A stretch of DNA of 64,000 nt from Acinetobacter sp. ASP199. Lineage in GTDB: Bacteria > Pseudomonadota > Gammaproteobacteria > Pseudomonadales > Moraxellaceae. Shown piece after piece: positions 56,569 to 64,000 of the stretch (positions are counted from its first letter, which is position 1; each line of letters begins with the position of its first letter). The notes below the pieces were generated by a model, which was not told where the DNA came from, did no database searches, and saw nothing but the letters and a program-made list of their open reading frames with translations. The position numbers and the translations under genes were made by a program. The DNA lies in assembly GCF_022700675.1 (NCBI RefSeq), contig NZ_CP062182.1, positions 2,356,001 through 2,420,000 on the forward strand, written 5' to 3'.

Positions 56569-57690
56569 TTACCACTGTTCAGATTCACCCAGTGCCTGTC
56601 CAATAAAATTATAACGTGAGCTGGAACGGGAAAATTTGATTGGACAGGCCAGCTGTGGCTCAGTCTTCTGCTCACCTGCTTTGACTGGAACCTGTACAAC
56701 CCAGCCCCGCTCTTGTGCCAATTGTGAATGTAAAGCTTCATCTAGGTGTAATACCGGCTCCACACACACATCTAAAGCAGCAAATATAGTCTGCCACTCA
56801 TGCAAAGTTTTACTGCGAATTTTCTCTTGGATTGCTGCTTTCACTTCTGTCCGATCTTGGACATCTAAGGATGAACCTTTTTCTAACAGAATGGGTAGCT
56901 GCAATGCCTGTGCTAAACCCTGCATAAATTTGGGCTCCAAGCTGCCAATGGAAAGATAACGACCATCTTGGGTTTGGTAATAATCATAAAAACTGCCCCC
57001 GTTAAGATGACCGGATTCTGGTTGGGCATGCACACCTGCCGCCAGACTGGCGGCAGCAGCCATATTGTTTAAGGTCACCGTGCAATCGGTCATGGAAATA
57101 TCAATATACTGTCCCATCCCGCTACGCTGGCGTTCAATCACCGCTGCCAGAACGGCGATAATTGCATGCATGGAACCGCCAGCAACATCTGCCACCTGAA
57201 TGCCTAATACCGGTGGACCACCCTGAACCCGACCGCTATGTCCGGCAATTCCAGATAAAGCCAGGTAATTAATGTCATGTCCGGCCTTATCTTTATAAGA
57301 ACCGGTTTGCCCATAGCCAGTAATGGAACAATAAATAAGTCGTGGATTGATTTCAGCCAAGGTGGCGTAATCTAGTCCCAAACGTTGCATCACACCGGGA
57401 CGGAACTGTTCAACCACAATGTCATAATCAGAAATCCTGGTTTTGATCTGTTCGATACAGTCACGATTTTTAAGATCCAGCGTGATAGATTGTTTGTTAC
57501 GATTCAAATAATTGTGCGCAGTTGCCTGCCCATTTGCGTACGGTGGCACTAATCGCAACAGGTCAGGACGTGTCGGTGATTCAATATGCACAACCTCGGC
57601 ACCGAGGTCTGCCAAGTACATAGTGGCAAAGGGGCCAGGTAAAAGTGTAGAAAAATCGAGGACTTTCAATCCTTTTAAGGCATGAGACAT
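56569..57690 (-). CDS. CaiB/BaiF family CoA enzyme, alpha-methylacyl-CoA racemase-like
   Basis: 373 residues. The N-terminal GLKVLDFSTLLPGPFATMYL ADLGAEVV segment and the GHDINYLALSGIAGH motif (Asp of the His/Asp racemase pair) point to AMACR-type racemases within the CaiB/BaiF family, rather than formyl- or carnitine-CoA transferases. Its role would be to epimerise 2-methyl-branched acyl-CoAs for beta-oxidation. It is divergent from the AraC regulator and two genes from a thiolase-FadB pair, which fits lipid breakdown. Confidence 0.82.
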   Translation of the reverse strand: MSHALKGLKVLDFSTLLPGPFATMYLADLGAEVVHIESPTRPDLLRLVPPYANGQATAHNYLNRNKQSITLDLKNRDCIEQIKTRISDYDIVVEQFRPGVMQRLGLDYATLAEINPRLIYCSITGYGQTGSYKDKAGHDINYLALSGIAGHSGRVQGGPPVLGIQVADVAGGSMHAIIAVLAAVIERQRSGMGQYIDISMTDCTVTLNNMAAAASLAAGVHAQPESGHLNGGSFYDYYQTQDGRYLSIGSLEPKFMQGLAQALQLPILLEKGSSLDVQDRTEVKAAIQEKIRSKTLHEWQTIFAALDVCVEPVLHLDEALHSQLAQERGWVVQVPVKAGEQKTEPQLACPIKFSRSSSRYNFIGQALGESEQW

Positions 57691-57902
57691 TAGAATATTT
57701 ACTCTATTTATGTTGGTTTTTTATGCATCTTAGAAACATAAACACACAAAAACAATGTCATGTTCAGCCATTTACCTTGATCATTTCGGCAATTTAATAT
57801 GTAACAAATGGCAAATCAGATTTTGTAAATTGCCATTGATTTATTATTTGTTGTCAATTAGGTCAAGCATTAGTGAACATCAAAGAGACTGAAGGATTAA
57901 AC

Positions 57903-58913
57903 ATGAGTCGCGATACGATCAGTATCCATTTCGTTAACGCTGCACTCTACGGCGTGAAGCGTCTCGGCATGGACGTCGATACGTTATTGTCTCATGTTGG
58001 TATTGAAGCTGAACTTCTGCATCAGCCTAAGGCCCGTATCTCGCCAGAACAATATACCCGTTTTATTAAAATGCTGTGGATGGTGACACAGGACGAGCAT
58101 GTGGGCTTTGACAAACAGCCTCGCCGTCTGGGTACATTCGCCATCATGTGTCAGCTGATTATCCACGCTAAAACTCTGGGTGATGCGCTGGAACTTTCGT
58201 CCCAGTTTTACAAGCTGTTTGGCGATGACTGGGCTGTGACACTGGAACGTGACAAGCACGAAGCACGTTTAGTCCCTCAAATTCCGAAAGAGATGGATCC
58301 GGATCATTTCATCACTGAAAGCATGCTGATGATCTGGCATGGTCTGGCGTCCTGGTTGATTGAACGTCGCCTGCCACTGGAACGCGTACATTTTAGCTAC
58401 CCACGTCCAAATCATGCTGATGAATACGATGCATTATTCTTTGCACCCGTGATGCAGTTTGACGCGCCGCGTACAGAAATTACTTTTGCAGCGGATTATC
58501 TGGATTTGCCAATCCGTCAGAATGAAGAAACACTTGAAGAATTCCTGAAAGCTGCACCTGCTCAACTGTTGGTGAAATTTAAAAATACCAATTCTCTCAC
58601 CTCCCGTATTCGTGATGTACTGAAGAGCCAGATCGGTGAAGAAATGCCGACGCTGAATGATGTCGCTTCCATGCTGTATCTATCTCCACAAACTTTACGT
58701 CGTCGTCTGGCTGCTGAAGGCAAGAGTTATCAAGGTGTTAAAGATGCATTGCGTCGAGATGCTGCAATTCACCTGTTGTTAAACCCAGATTTAACCCTAG
58801 AAGATGTCGCTCAACAGGTCGGTTTCAGTGAAACCAGTACCTTCCACCGTGCCTTCAAAAAATGGACTGGTGTCACACCAGGTTTATATCGCCAGTTACA
58901 CGGTTACCATTAA
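57903..58913 (+). CDS. AraC-family transcriptional regulator
   Basis: 336 residues from ATG 57903, with AAGGA six bases upstream; the ORF upstream to 57873 adds ten residues without an RBS. The N-terminal ligand-binding domain is of the ArgR/OruR type (ISPEQYTRFIKMLWMVTQDE). The C-terminal AraC/XylS double helix-turn-helix includes LNDVASMLYLSPQTLRRRLA and LEDVAQQVGFSETSTFHRAF. Its position between the racemase and the thiolase-FadB pair suggests it controls one or both; the effector is unknown. Confidence 0.9.
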   Translation: MSRDTISIHFVNAALYGVKRLGMDVDTLLSHVGIEAELLHQPKARISPEQYTRFIKMLWMVTQDEHVGFDKQPRRLGTFAIMCQLIIHAKTLGDALELSSQFYKLFGDDWAVTLERDKHEARLVPQIPKEMDPDHFITESMLMIWHGLASWLIERRLPLERVHFSYPRPNHADEYDALFFAPVMQFDAPRTEITFAADYLDLPIRQNEETLEEFLKAAPAQLLVKFKNTNSLTSRIRDVLKSQIGEEMPTLNDVASMLYLSPQTLRRRLAAEGKSYQGVKDALRRDAAIHLLLNPDLTLEDVAQQVGFSETSTFHRAFKKWTGVTPGLYRQLHGYH

Positions 58914-58962
58914 GCCACATCATCTTCATATTCAGCATTAGCTCTTTTGCTAATCTCAGTTC

Positions 58963-58993
58963 ATGCCCAAGCTCCAGACTTGGGCATTTTTTG
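58963..58993 (+). terminator. Terminator of the AraC-family gene
   Basis: The stem ATGCCCAAG / CTTGGGCAT with a 7-base loop is followed by TTTTTTG, 50 bases after the stop. Confidence 0.85.
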
Positions 58994-59128
58994 TCTGAAC
59001 CTTTTATCATTGCCATTGACCAGATTGCTCAAATGACCTGGTCCGTTCTCGTCATTGCGCTTAGCTAAAGAATCATTACACTCAAAATTATTAGAACAAA
59101 TCTTATCCATTCAAAAAAGGGAAATTGT

Positions 59129-60334
59129 ATGAGCGAGGCCTATATCATCGATGCCATTCGCACGCCACGTGGCAAGGGCAAAAAGGATGGATCCTTATAT
59201 GAAGTCAAACCGATCAGTTTACTCACCACTCTGCTGAATGAACTGAAAGACCGTCATTCCCTAGATACCTCCAAGATTGATGACATTGTCTTGGGCTGTG
59301 TCACCCCGATTGGTGACCAGGGCGCTGATATTGCCAAAACTGCCGCGATTGCAGCTGGGTGGGACAATGATGTGGCGGGTGTACAGATTAACCGTTTCTG
59401 CGCTTCTGGTCTGGAAGCTGTGAATATGGCCGCACAAAAAGTCCGCTCCGGCTGGGAAGATCTGGTTGTTGCGGGTGGAGTGGAATCCATGTCCCGGGTG
59501 CCGATGGGTTCGGACGGTGGTCCCTGGGCGCTCGATCCTGAAACCAATATGGCTTGTGACTTTATTCCACAAGGCATTGGTGCCGACCTGATCGCGACCA
59601 TTGATGGTTATAGCCGTGATGATGTAGATAGCTTCGCAGAACAGTCCCAGAAAAAAGCGGCGACAGCTCAGGCCAATGGTCATTTTAATCAATCGATTGT
59701 ACCGGTTAAAGACAAAACCGGTGTGGTGATTCTGGATAAAGATGAGTTCATTAAACCGAATACGACGATTGAAACACTAAGCAAACTCAACCCAAGCTTT
59801 GCCAGCATGGGACAGATGGGCTTTGATGCGATTGCCCTGCAAAAATATCCAGAAGTCGGTGCAGTCAGTCATGTGCACCATGCAGGAAATTCTTCTGGCA
59901 TCGTGGATGGTGCTGCACTGGTCCTGCTGGCTTCGGAACAGGCTGTCAAAGAACAAAATTTAAAACCCCGTGCCAAAGTCTTGGCGACTGCACTGGTGGG
60001 CGCTGATCCAACCATTATGCTCACCGGCCCTGCCCCGGCTGCACGAAAAGCCTTGGCTAAAGCTGGTCTTAGCATTGATGATATTGACCTGTTTGAAGTC
60101 AATGAAGCCTTTGCCGCAGTCGTGATGCGCTTTATTAAAGAACTCAACATTGATCCTGCCAAAGTCAATGTCAACGGCGGCGCCATTGCGATGGGTCATC
60201 CACTCGGTGCGACCGGTGCCATGATTCTCGGCACGTTGCTAGATGAGCTGGAACGCCAAGGTAAAAAACGTGGATTAGCAACTTTATGCGTTGGTGGCGG
60301 CATGGGCATTGCCACCATTATTGAACTGGTCTAA
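59129..60334 (+). CDS. Thiolase of beta-oxidation (FadA/FadI-like)
   Basis: 401 residues. C91 in [14 protein letters not shown] is the nucleophile. The distal catalytic motifs are [13 protein letters not shown] and [11 protein letters not shown], and NEAFAAVV is also present. It begins a two-gene unit with the downstream FadB-like protein, 10 bases apart, forming a multifunctional beta-oxidation pair. The order (thiolase first) is as in FadI/FadJ-like or Acinetobacter clusters of this kind. A GGGAAATTG-type RBS precedes it. Confidence 0.92.
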   Translation: MSEAYIIDAIRTPRGKGKKDGSLYEVKPISLLTTLLNELKDRHSLDTSKIDDIVLGCVTPIGDQGADIAKTAAIAAGWDNDVAGVQINRFCASGLEAVNMAAQKVRSGWEDLVVAGGVESMSRVPMGSDGGPWALDPETNMACDFIPQGIGADLIATIDGYSRDDVDSFAEQSQKKAATAQANGHFNQSIVPVKDKTGVVILDKDEFIKPNTTIETLSKLNPSFASMGQMGFDAIALQKYPEVGAVSHVHHAGNSSGIVDGAALVLLASEQAVKEQNLKPRAKVLATALVGADPTIMLTGPAPAARKALAKAGLSIDDIDLFEVNEAFAAVVMRFIKELNIDPAKVNVNGGAIAMGHPLGATGAMILGTLLDELERQGKKRGLATLCVGGGMGIATIIELV

Positions 60335-60344
60335 GGAGAGAACC

Positions 60345-62477
60345 ATGAGTGCCATTCAATTTGAAAAAACAGCGGACAATATTGTTGTTCTGACTTTTGA
60401 CTCTCCAAACCAGTCTGCTAACACCATGAATGCCGACTTTCGCACTGCACTTAGTGAAGTGGTCGACAAGCTGAAAGTAGATGATGAAATTTCCGGAATT
60501 ATTTTCCGTTCAACCAAAAAAACCTTCTTCGCTGGTGGTGATCTGGATGAGCTGATTCAAGCCACACCAGAACATGCCACTGAATTCTTCAACATGATTG
60601 AAGAGATGAAAGCACAGCTGCGTTATATCGAAACCCGTGGTATTCCAGTGGTTGCAGCCTTAAATGGTACCGCCCTTGGCGGTGGCTGGGAAATCGCCCT
60701 GTGTGCCCATCATCGGATTGCACTGAATGACTCGAAAAGCAAATTCGGCCTGCCAGAAGTGACTTTAGGTCTGCTACCCGGCGGCGGTGGTATAGTCCGT
60801 ACCATTCGTCTGCTGGGTTTACAGACTGCTCTTCCTTTATTGATGGAAGGTAAGCAGCTCGGTGTGGAAAAAACTCAATCATTGGGCTTGATCCATGACA
60901 CGGCTGATAACCTTGATGAGCTGCTGGAAAAAGCAGTTGTATGGATTAAAGCCCATCCTAAATCCGTACAACCTTTTGATGAAAAAGGCTACAAAATTCC
61001 AGGCGGCTCACCCTCCACTCCAGCAGTGGCACAAATGCTAGCCATTGCTCCTGCGATGCTACGCGATAAAACCAAAGCCTGTTATCCGGCACCAGAAGCG
61101 ATTATGTCTGCGGCTGTTGAAGGTGCACAGGTTGATGTCGATACAGCACTGCGGATTGAATCCCGTTATTTCACCTTTCTGGCGACCGGTCAGATATCGA
61201 AAAACATGATCGGCACCTTTTGGCATGGCATGAACAGTATTAAATCTGCCGCACATCGCCCGAAATATTTTGCTAAATGGCAAGCCAAGAAAGTTGGGAT
61301 TTTGGGTGCAGGGATGATGGGAGCTGGAATTGCTTATGTTACTGCCAGCAGAGGCATTCAGGTCGTTCTAAAAGATGTCTCAATCGAAGCTGCTGAAAAA
61401 GGCAAAGCCTATAGCCAGAAGCTGCTGGATAAGAAAGTCAGTCAAGGCAGACTTAGTGCTGAGCAGCGCAATCAGATTTTAAGCCTGATTCAGACCACTG
61501 CTCAGGCTAATGATCTGCAAGGCTGTGACCTGATCATCGAAGCAGTCTTTGAAAATCAGGAACTGAAAGCTCAAGTCACTCAGGAGGCGGAACAGTATCT
61601 GGCTGCCGATGGCGTGATGGCATCAAATACTTCAACTTTACCAATCAGTAATCTGGCCCAGGCGAGCAAGGATCAAGCTAAATTTATCGGTCTGCATTTC
61701 TTTAGTCCGGTGGATAAAATGCAGCTGGTGGAAATCATCAAGGGGCAAAATACTTCGGATGAAACCCTCGCCAAAGCTTTTGATTTCGTCCAGCAGATCG
61801 GCAAGCTGCCAATCGTCGTAAATGACAGTCGTGGTTTCTTTACCAGCCGCGTCTTTGGCACTTTTGTACAAGAAGGTTTGCGTCTGCTGGCAGAAGGTGT
61901 GCATCCAGCACGTATTGAAATGGCTGCTTTAAAAGCCGGTATGCCCGTTGGTCCATTGGCAGTTCAGGATGAAGTGTCCTTAACCCTGACCGAGCATGTG
62001 AGCAATGAAACGCGTAAGGCACTTCAAGCAGAAGGTAAAGAACGTCAGGCCTCACCTACCGATGAAGTGATTCAGACCATGATTCACCAGTTTAGCCGTA
62101 AAGGCAAAGCAGCTGGTGCAGGTTTTTATGACTATCCTGAAGGTGGGAAAAAACAACTTTGGTCAGGCCTCAGTCATTGGAATAAGAATACCGAAATGTC
62201 TGAGCAGGAAATGATTGAACGTTTCCTGTTTGTACAGGCGCTGGATACCGTACGTTGTCTGGAAGAAGGCGTATTGCAATCAACGGTAGAGGGGAATATT
62301 GGTTCGATCTTTGGCATTGGCTTCCCTGCCTGGACCGGTGGTGCAGTGCAATATTTAAATCAGTATGGACTGGCGAAGGTCTTGGCACGTGCCAATGTAC
62401 TGGAAAAGAAATATGGTGAACGCTTTAAGGCACCGACTCTGCTCAAAAATAAAGTTTCTGCTGCCGAAACTTTTTAA
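60345..62477 (+). CDS. Fatty-acid oxidation multifunctional protein (FadB/FadJ-like)
   Basis: 710 residues from ATG 60345, which has AAGGAGAG upstream; the ORF start at 60291 lies in the thiolase gene. The N-terminal enoyl-CoA hydratase domain shows the oxyanion loop FFAGGDLDEL and the catalytic region LPEVTLGLLPGGGG. The central NAD-binding loop GAGMMGAGIAYV is at 321. The 3-hydroxyacyl-CoA dehydrogenase catalytic HFFSPVDKMQLVEII and the C-terminal domain follow. It performs hydration and dehydrogenation, with the upstream thiolase completing the cycle. Confidence 0.93.
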   Translation: MSAIQFEKTADNIVVLTFDSPNQSANTMNADFRTALSEVVDKLKVDDEISGIIFRSTKKTFFAGGDLDELIQATPEHATEFFNMIEEMKAQLRYIETRGIPVVAALNGTALGGGWEIALCAHHRIALNDSKSKFGLPEVTLGLLPGGGGIVRTIRLLGLQTALPLLMEGKQLGVEKTQSLGLIHDTADNLDELLEKAVVWIKAHPKSVQPFDEKGYKIPGGSPSTPAVAQMLAIAPAMLRDKTKACYPAPEAIMSAAVEGAQVDVDTALRIESRYFTFLATGQISKNMIGTFWHGMNSIKSAAHRPKYFAKWQAKKVGILGAGMMGAGIAYVTASRGIQVVLKDVSIEAAEKGKAYSQKLLDKKVSQGRLSAEQRNQILSLIQTTAQANDLQGCDLIIEAVFENQELKAQVTQEAEQYLAADGVMASNTSTLPISNLAQASKDQAKFIGLHFFSPVDKMQLVEIIKGQNTSDETLAKAFDFVQQIGKLPIVVNDSRGFFTSRVFGTFVQEGLRLLAEGVHPARIEMAALKAGMPVGPLAVQDEVSLTLTEHVSNETRKALQAEGKERQASPTDEVIQTMIHQFSRKGKAAGAGFYDYPEGGKKQLWSGLSHWNKNTEMSEQEMIERFLFVQALDTVRCLEEGVLQSTVEGNIGSIFGIGFPAWTGGAVQYLNQYGLAKVLARANVLEKKYGERFKAPTLLKNKVSAAETF

Positions 62478-62496
62478 TCTACTTTGGTCAGATCGA

Positions 62497-62521
62497 GAGG
62501 AGCTTTAAGCTCCTCTTTTTA
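62497..62521 (+). terminator. Terminator of the thiolase-FadB operon
   Basis: The stem GAGGAGC / GCTCCTC with loop TTTAA is followed by TTTTT, 20 bases after the stop. Confidence 0.88.
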
Positions 62522-62630
62522 TAAGCTTACTGAAAAAATAGGCATATTTTACAGTGCAAATCCAGTCTGCTTTTCAGCCAATTTATGTTATAAAGTAACA
62601 TAGATACTATCTCATCTTTGGGTTCATGCT

Positions 62631-62981
62631 ATGTCTGATCAAAATACTCCTGAAAATTCACCTTGGGGTTGGAGAGCACTGATTATCTTCTGCATAATTG
62701 GTGGTATATTCATGTTCATCTTCTGGTTAGCTGTCAGTAATGAACCAGACTACATGCCAAGCCAGCAGAAGAAACAGGATACCCAGCAACACGCATTTAA
62801 AAATGCCCCGACCATGTCAGAAGAAGCCATTGCCAAAGCTCAGGCAGATCGTGAAGCTCGTGCAGCTGCTCAACAAGATCCTGCCTCACAAGCAACTACT
62901 GCGGAAGAACATCATATGTCAGCAGACGAACATGCCAATATGGATACTGAACATGCTGCAAATAGCGCACATGGTCATTAA
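62631..62981 (+). CDS. Single-pass membrane protein with His-rich tail, unknown
   Basis: 116 residues. There is one transmembrane helix near residues 16-35 (ALIIFCIIGGIFMFIFWLAV), then a long polar Gln/Ala/Glu region. The tail, rich in His, Ala and Glu (EEHHMSADEHANMDTEHAAN and a final HGH), could bind metal. I recognise no family. It is a stand-alone gene with a strong terminator. Confidence 0.6.
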   Translation: MSDQNTPENSPWGWRALIIFCIIGGIFMFIFWLAVSNEPDYMPSQQKKQDTQQHAFKNAPTMSEEAIAKAQADREARAAAQQDPASQATTAEEHHMSADEHANMDTEHAANSAHGH

Positions 62982-62991
62982 GATGTAAAAA

Positions 62992-63025
62992 TAAAAAAAA
63001 GCGAGGCATTAACCTCGCTTTTTTT
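62992..63025. terminator. Bidirectional terminator between the His-rich gene and the GNAT gene
   Basis: The perfect stem AAAAAAAGCGAGG / CCTCGCTTTTTTT with loop CATTAA lies between convergent genes. Confidence 0.92.
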
Positions 63026-63044
63026 ATATCTGAAAAATGAATCT

Positions 63045-63476
63045 TTAAAGTTGTAAATACATATCGATATGTGGAATTCCACAGTCCAGATATTCTTCAC
63101 CCTGTAGCCGAAAACCCAGGACTTGATAAAAGCCAATAGCATGTACTTGAGAGGAAAGTTTAACAAACTGCCGACCTTCAGTGCGTGCATAGTCAATCAC
63201 TGCCTGCATTAACTGCTGACCGATCTTGTGACCACGCGCTGATTTCAGTACTGCGACACGACCGATACTGTTACTTGTTAATAGTCGAGCTGTGGCAACC
63301 GGTTGATCATGCAGATAAGCCACGAAATGGGTCGAGACCTCATCTTCTGCATCCCATTCATCTTCTGGGGCAATATGCTGTTCCTGAATAAACACAGCTC
63401 CACGAATCAGTCTGGCTTCGGCAGCCAGCTCCACCCAAGTACCTGCAGCAATTCTTAGCTCAGCATTATTTAGCAT
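63045..63476 (-). CDS. GNAT-family N-acetyltransferase
   Basis: A 143-residue GCN5-related acetyltransferase of the ElaA/YjcF-like type. The early RGAVFIQEQHIAPEDEWDAED is typical, and the acetyl-CoA loop V-L-K-S-A-R-G-H-K-I-G-Q-Q-L matches R/Q-x-x-G-x-G/A in the form RGHKIGQQLM. The late SSQVHAIGFYQVLGFRLQGE is the family end. The acceptor is unknown. Its start overlaps the stop of the methyltransferase by seven bases. Confidence 0.88.
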   Translation of the reverse strand: MLNNAELRIAAGTWVELAAEARLIRGAVFIQEQHIAPEDEWDAEDEVSTHFVAYLHDQPVATARLLTSNSIGRVAVLKSARGHKIGQQLMQAVIDYARTEGRQFVKLSSQVHAIGFYQVLGFRLQGEEYLDCGIPHIDMYLQL

Positions 63477-64000
63477 TTACAGCCAATTCCCTGCTGATTC
63501 CATTCATCCTTGAGCAACAGTTCTAGTGAGTGTTTCTGAATACCATACATCTCTTTCAGGGCCTGAATTTGAGCTAGCACTTCCTGATCCGGTTCCTGAT
63601 CGTCTTTACGCTTTACCGCCAGAATCATTTTGTTCTTGCTGGTATGCTCGAGTGCGACGAATTCAAATACTTTAGTTTCATAACCATAGGCTTTCAGCAA
63701 CAAGGCACGAATGGTATCTGTCAACATTTCTGCCTGCTGACCAGCATGAATCCCGAATTGCAGCATCGGACTCAGCACTTGCGGTGCCTGCAACTGTGGA
63801 CGCAGTTCCTTATGACAACATGGTGCACACATGATGATCTGCGCATTCAGGCGAATCCCGGTATGAATAGCAAAATCCGTTGCCACATCACAAGCATGTA
63901 AGGCAATCATCACATCCAGACGTTCAGGCTCATAGGTACGCACATCGCCCTGGAAGAAATCCAGCTGGTTAAACTGGGACTGGTCTGCCACGTTCTGGCA
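63470..64000 (-). CDS. SAM-dependent methyltransferase, C-terminal part (partial)
   Basis: The gene enters from the right edge; about 176 codons are visible, starting CQNVADQSQF. The QGDVRTYEPERLDVMIALHACDVATDF segment is the acidic and post-motif region of a Rossmann methyltransferase of the METTL25/RRNAD1-like class. The Cys-rich IIMCAPCCHKEL is typical of that group. The target is unknown. The SAM-binding loop is outside the window. It is coupled with the GNAT gene. Confidence 0.75.
   Translation of the reverse strand, partial: CQNVADQSQFNQLDFFQGDVRTYEPERLDVMIALHACDVATDFAIHTGIRLNAQIIMCAPCCHKELRPQLQAPQVLSPMLQFGIHAGQQAEMLTDTIRALLLKAYGYETKVFEFVALEHTSKNKMILAVKRKDDQEPDQEVLAQIQALKEMYGIQKHSLELLLKDEWNQQGIGCKC

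Noticed and set aside
59254-59692. Antisense ORFs within the thiolase gene
   Set aside because: Opposite a fully motif-supported thiolase; no independent support.

Overview
The window is a piece of a gammaproteobacterial chromosome, almost certainly Acinetobacter. The OmpA N-terminus ([11 protein letters not shown]...), the Acinetobacter-type NrdB with a long N-terminal extension, stand-alone AcnD, a PqqU/YncD-like receptor beside a glucose dehydrogenase remnant, and the AT-rich intergenic style all fit. The species cannot be fixed. Loss of the glucose-oxidation genes fits one of the non-glucose-oxidising environmental species. No rRNA, tRNA, CRISPR array or prophage was found.

Layout. 0-2.3 kb: end of nrdA, two small ORFs, a GGAGGGG-type palindromic repeat and nrdB. 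2.7-9.45 kb: a complete four-gene Wadjet type I operon (jetABCD) encoding an SMC-like complex plus a TOPRIM nuclease for defence against plasmids; this is the main accessory system. 9.7-12.4 kb: an arsenic island with arsC divergent from arsR-acr3-arsH. 12.4-15.0 kb: a TonB receptor very close to PqqU/YncD, followed by a C-terminal remnant of the PQQ-dependent glucose dehydrogenase gcd. 15-20.9 kb: HAD phosphatase, thiD, an NTF2-like protein, a complete IS30-family element with a 3-bp target duplication, a CHMI-like isomerase, yjdM, an IS5-family element with its transposase split at a nine-A run, and rraB.

21-30.3 kb: mostly small proteins of unknown function, a pseudouridine synthase, an unknown gene broken by an in-frame TAA, and two near-identical copies of a roughly 230-bp non-coding element. 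These two copies are the clearest unexplained structure in the window. An AT-rich orphan gene of 484 codons ends this accessory stretch. 30.4-36.8 kb: acnD without its usual prp partners, a membrane-anchored multicopper oxidase, and ygfZ. 36.8-42.6 kb: housekeeping and transport genes, an OYE-family reductase, a collapsed OprB-like porin gene, mutM-ppiC and mscL. 42.7-51.3 kb: typA, a purine/uracil permease, rsmC-lysP, a C39-like protein lacking its cysteine, ompA and fimT. 51.4-64 kb: thiolase, meso-diaminopimelate dehydrogenase, sulfite reductase with its DUF934 partner, a CaiB-type racemase opposite an AraC regulator, a thiolase plus FadB-like beta-oxidation pair, and a methyltransferase-GNAT pair at the edge.

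Functional reading. The gcd and oprB remnants together show decay of periplasmic glucose oxidation, while the PQQ-type receptor stays intact. Fatty-acid and propionate-type carbon use is well represented (thiolases, FadB-like protein, racemase, AcnD). Four loci share a GC-rich palindromic intergenic repeat. Defence is represented by Wadjet, and possibly by the unknown orphan at 28.8-30.3 kb. All calls come from reading the sequence and recalling the families; no database search was run.
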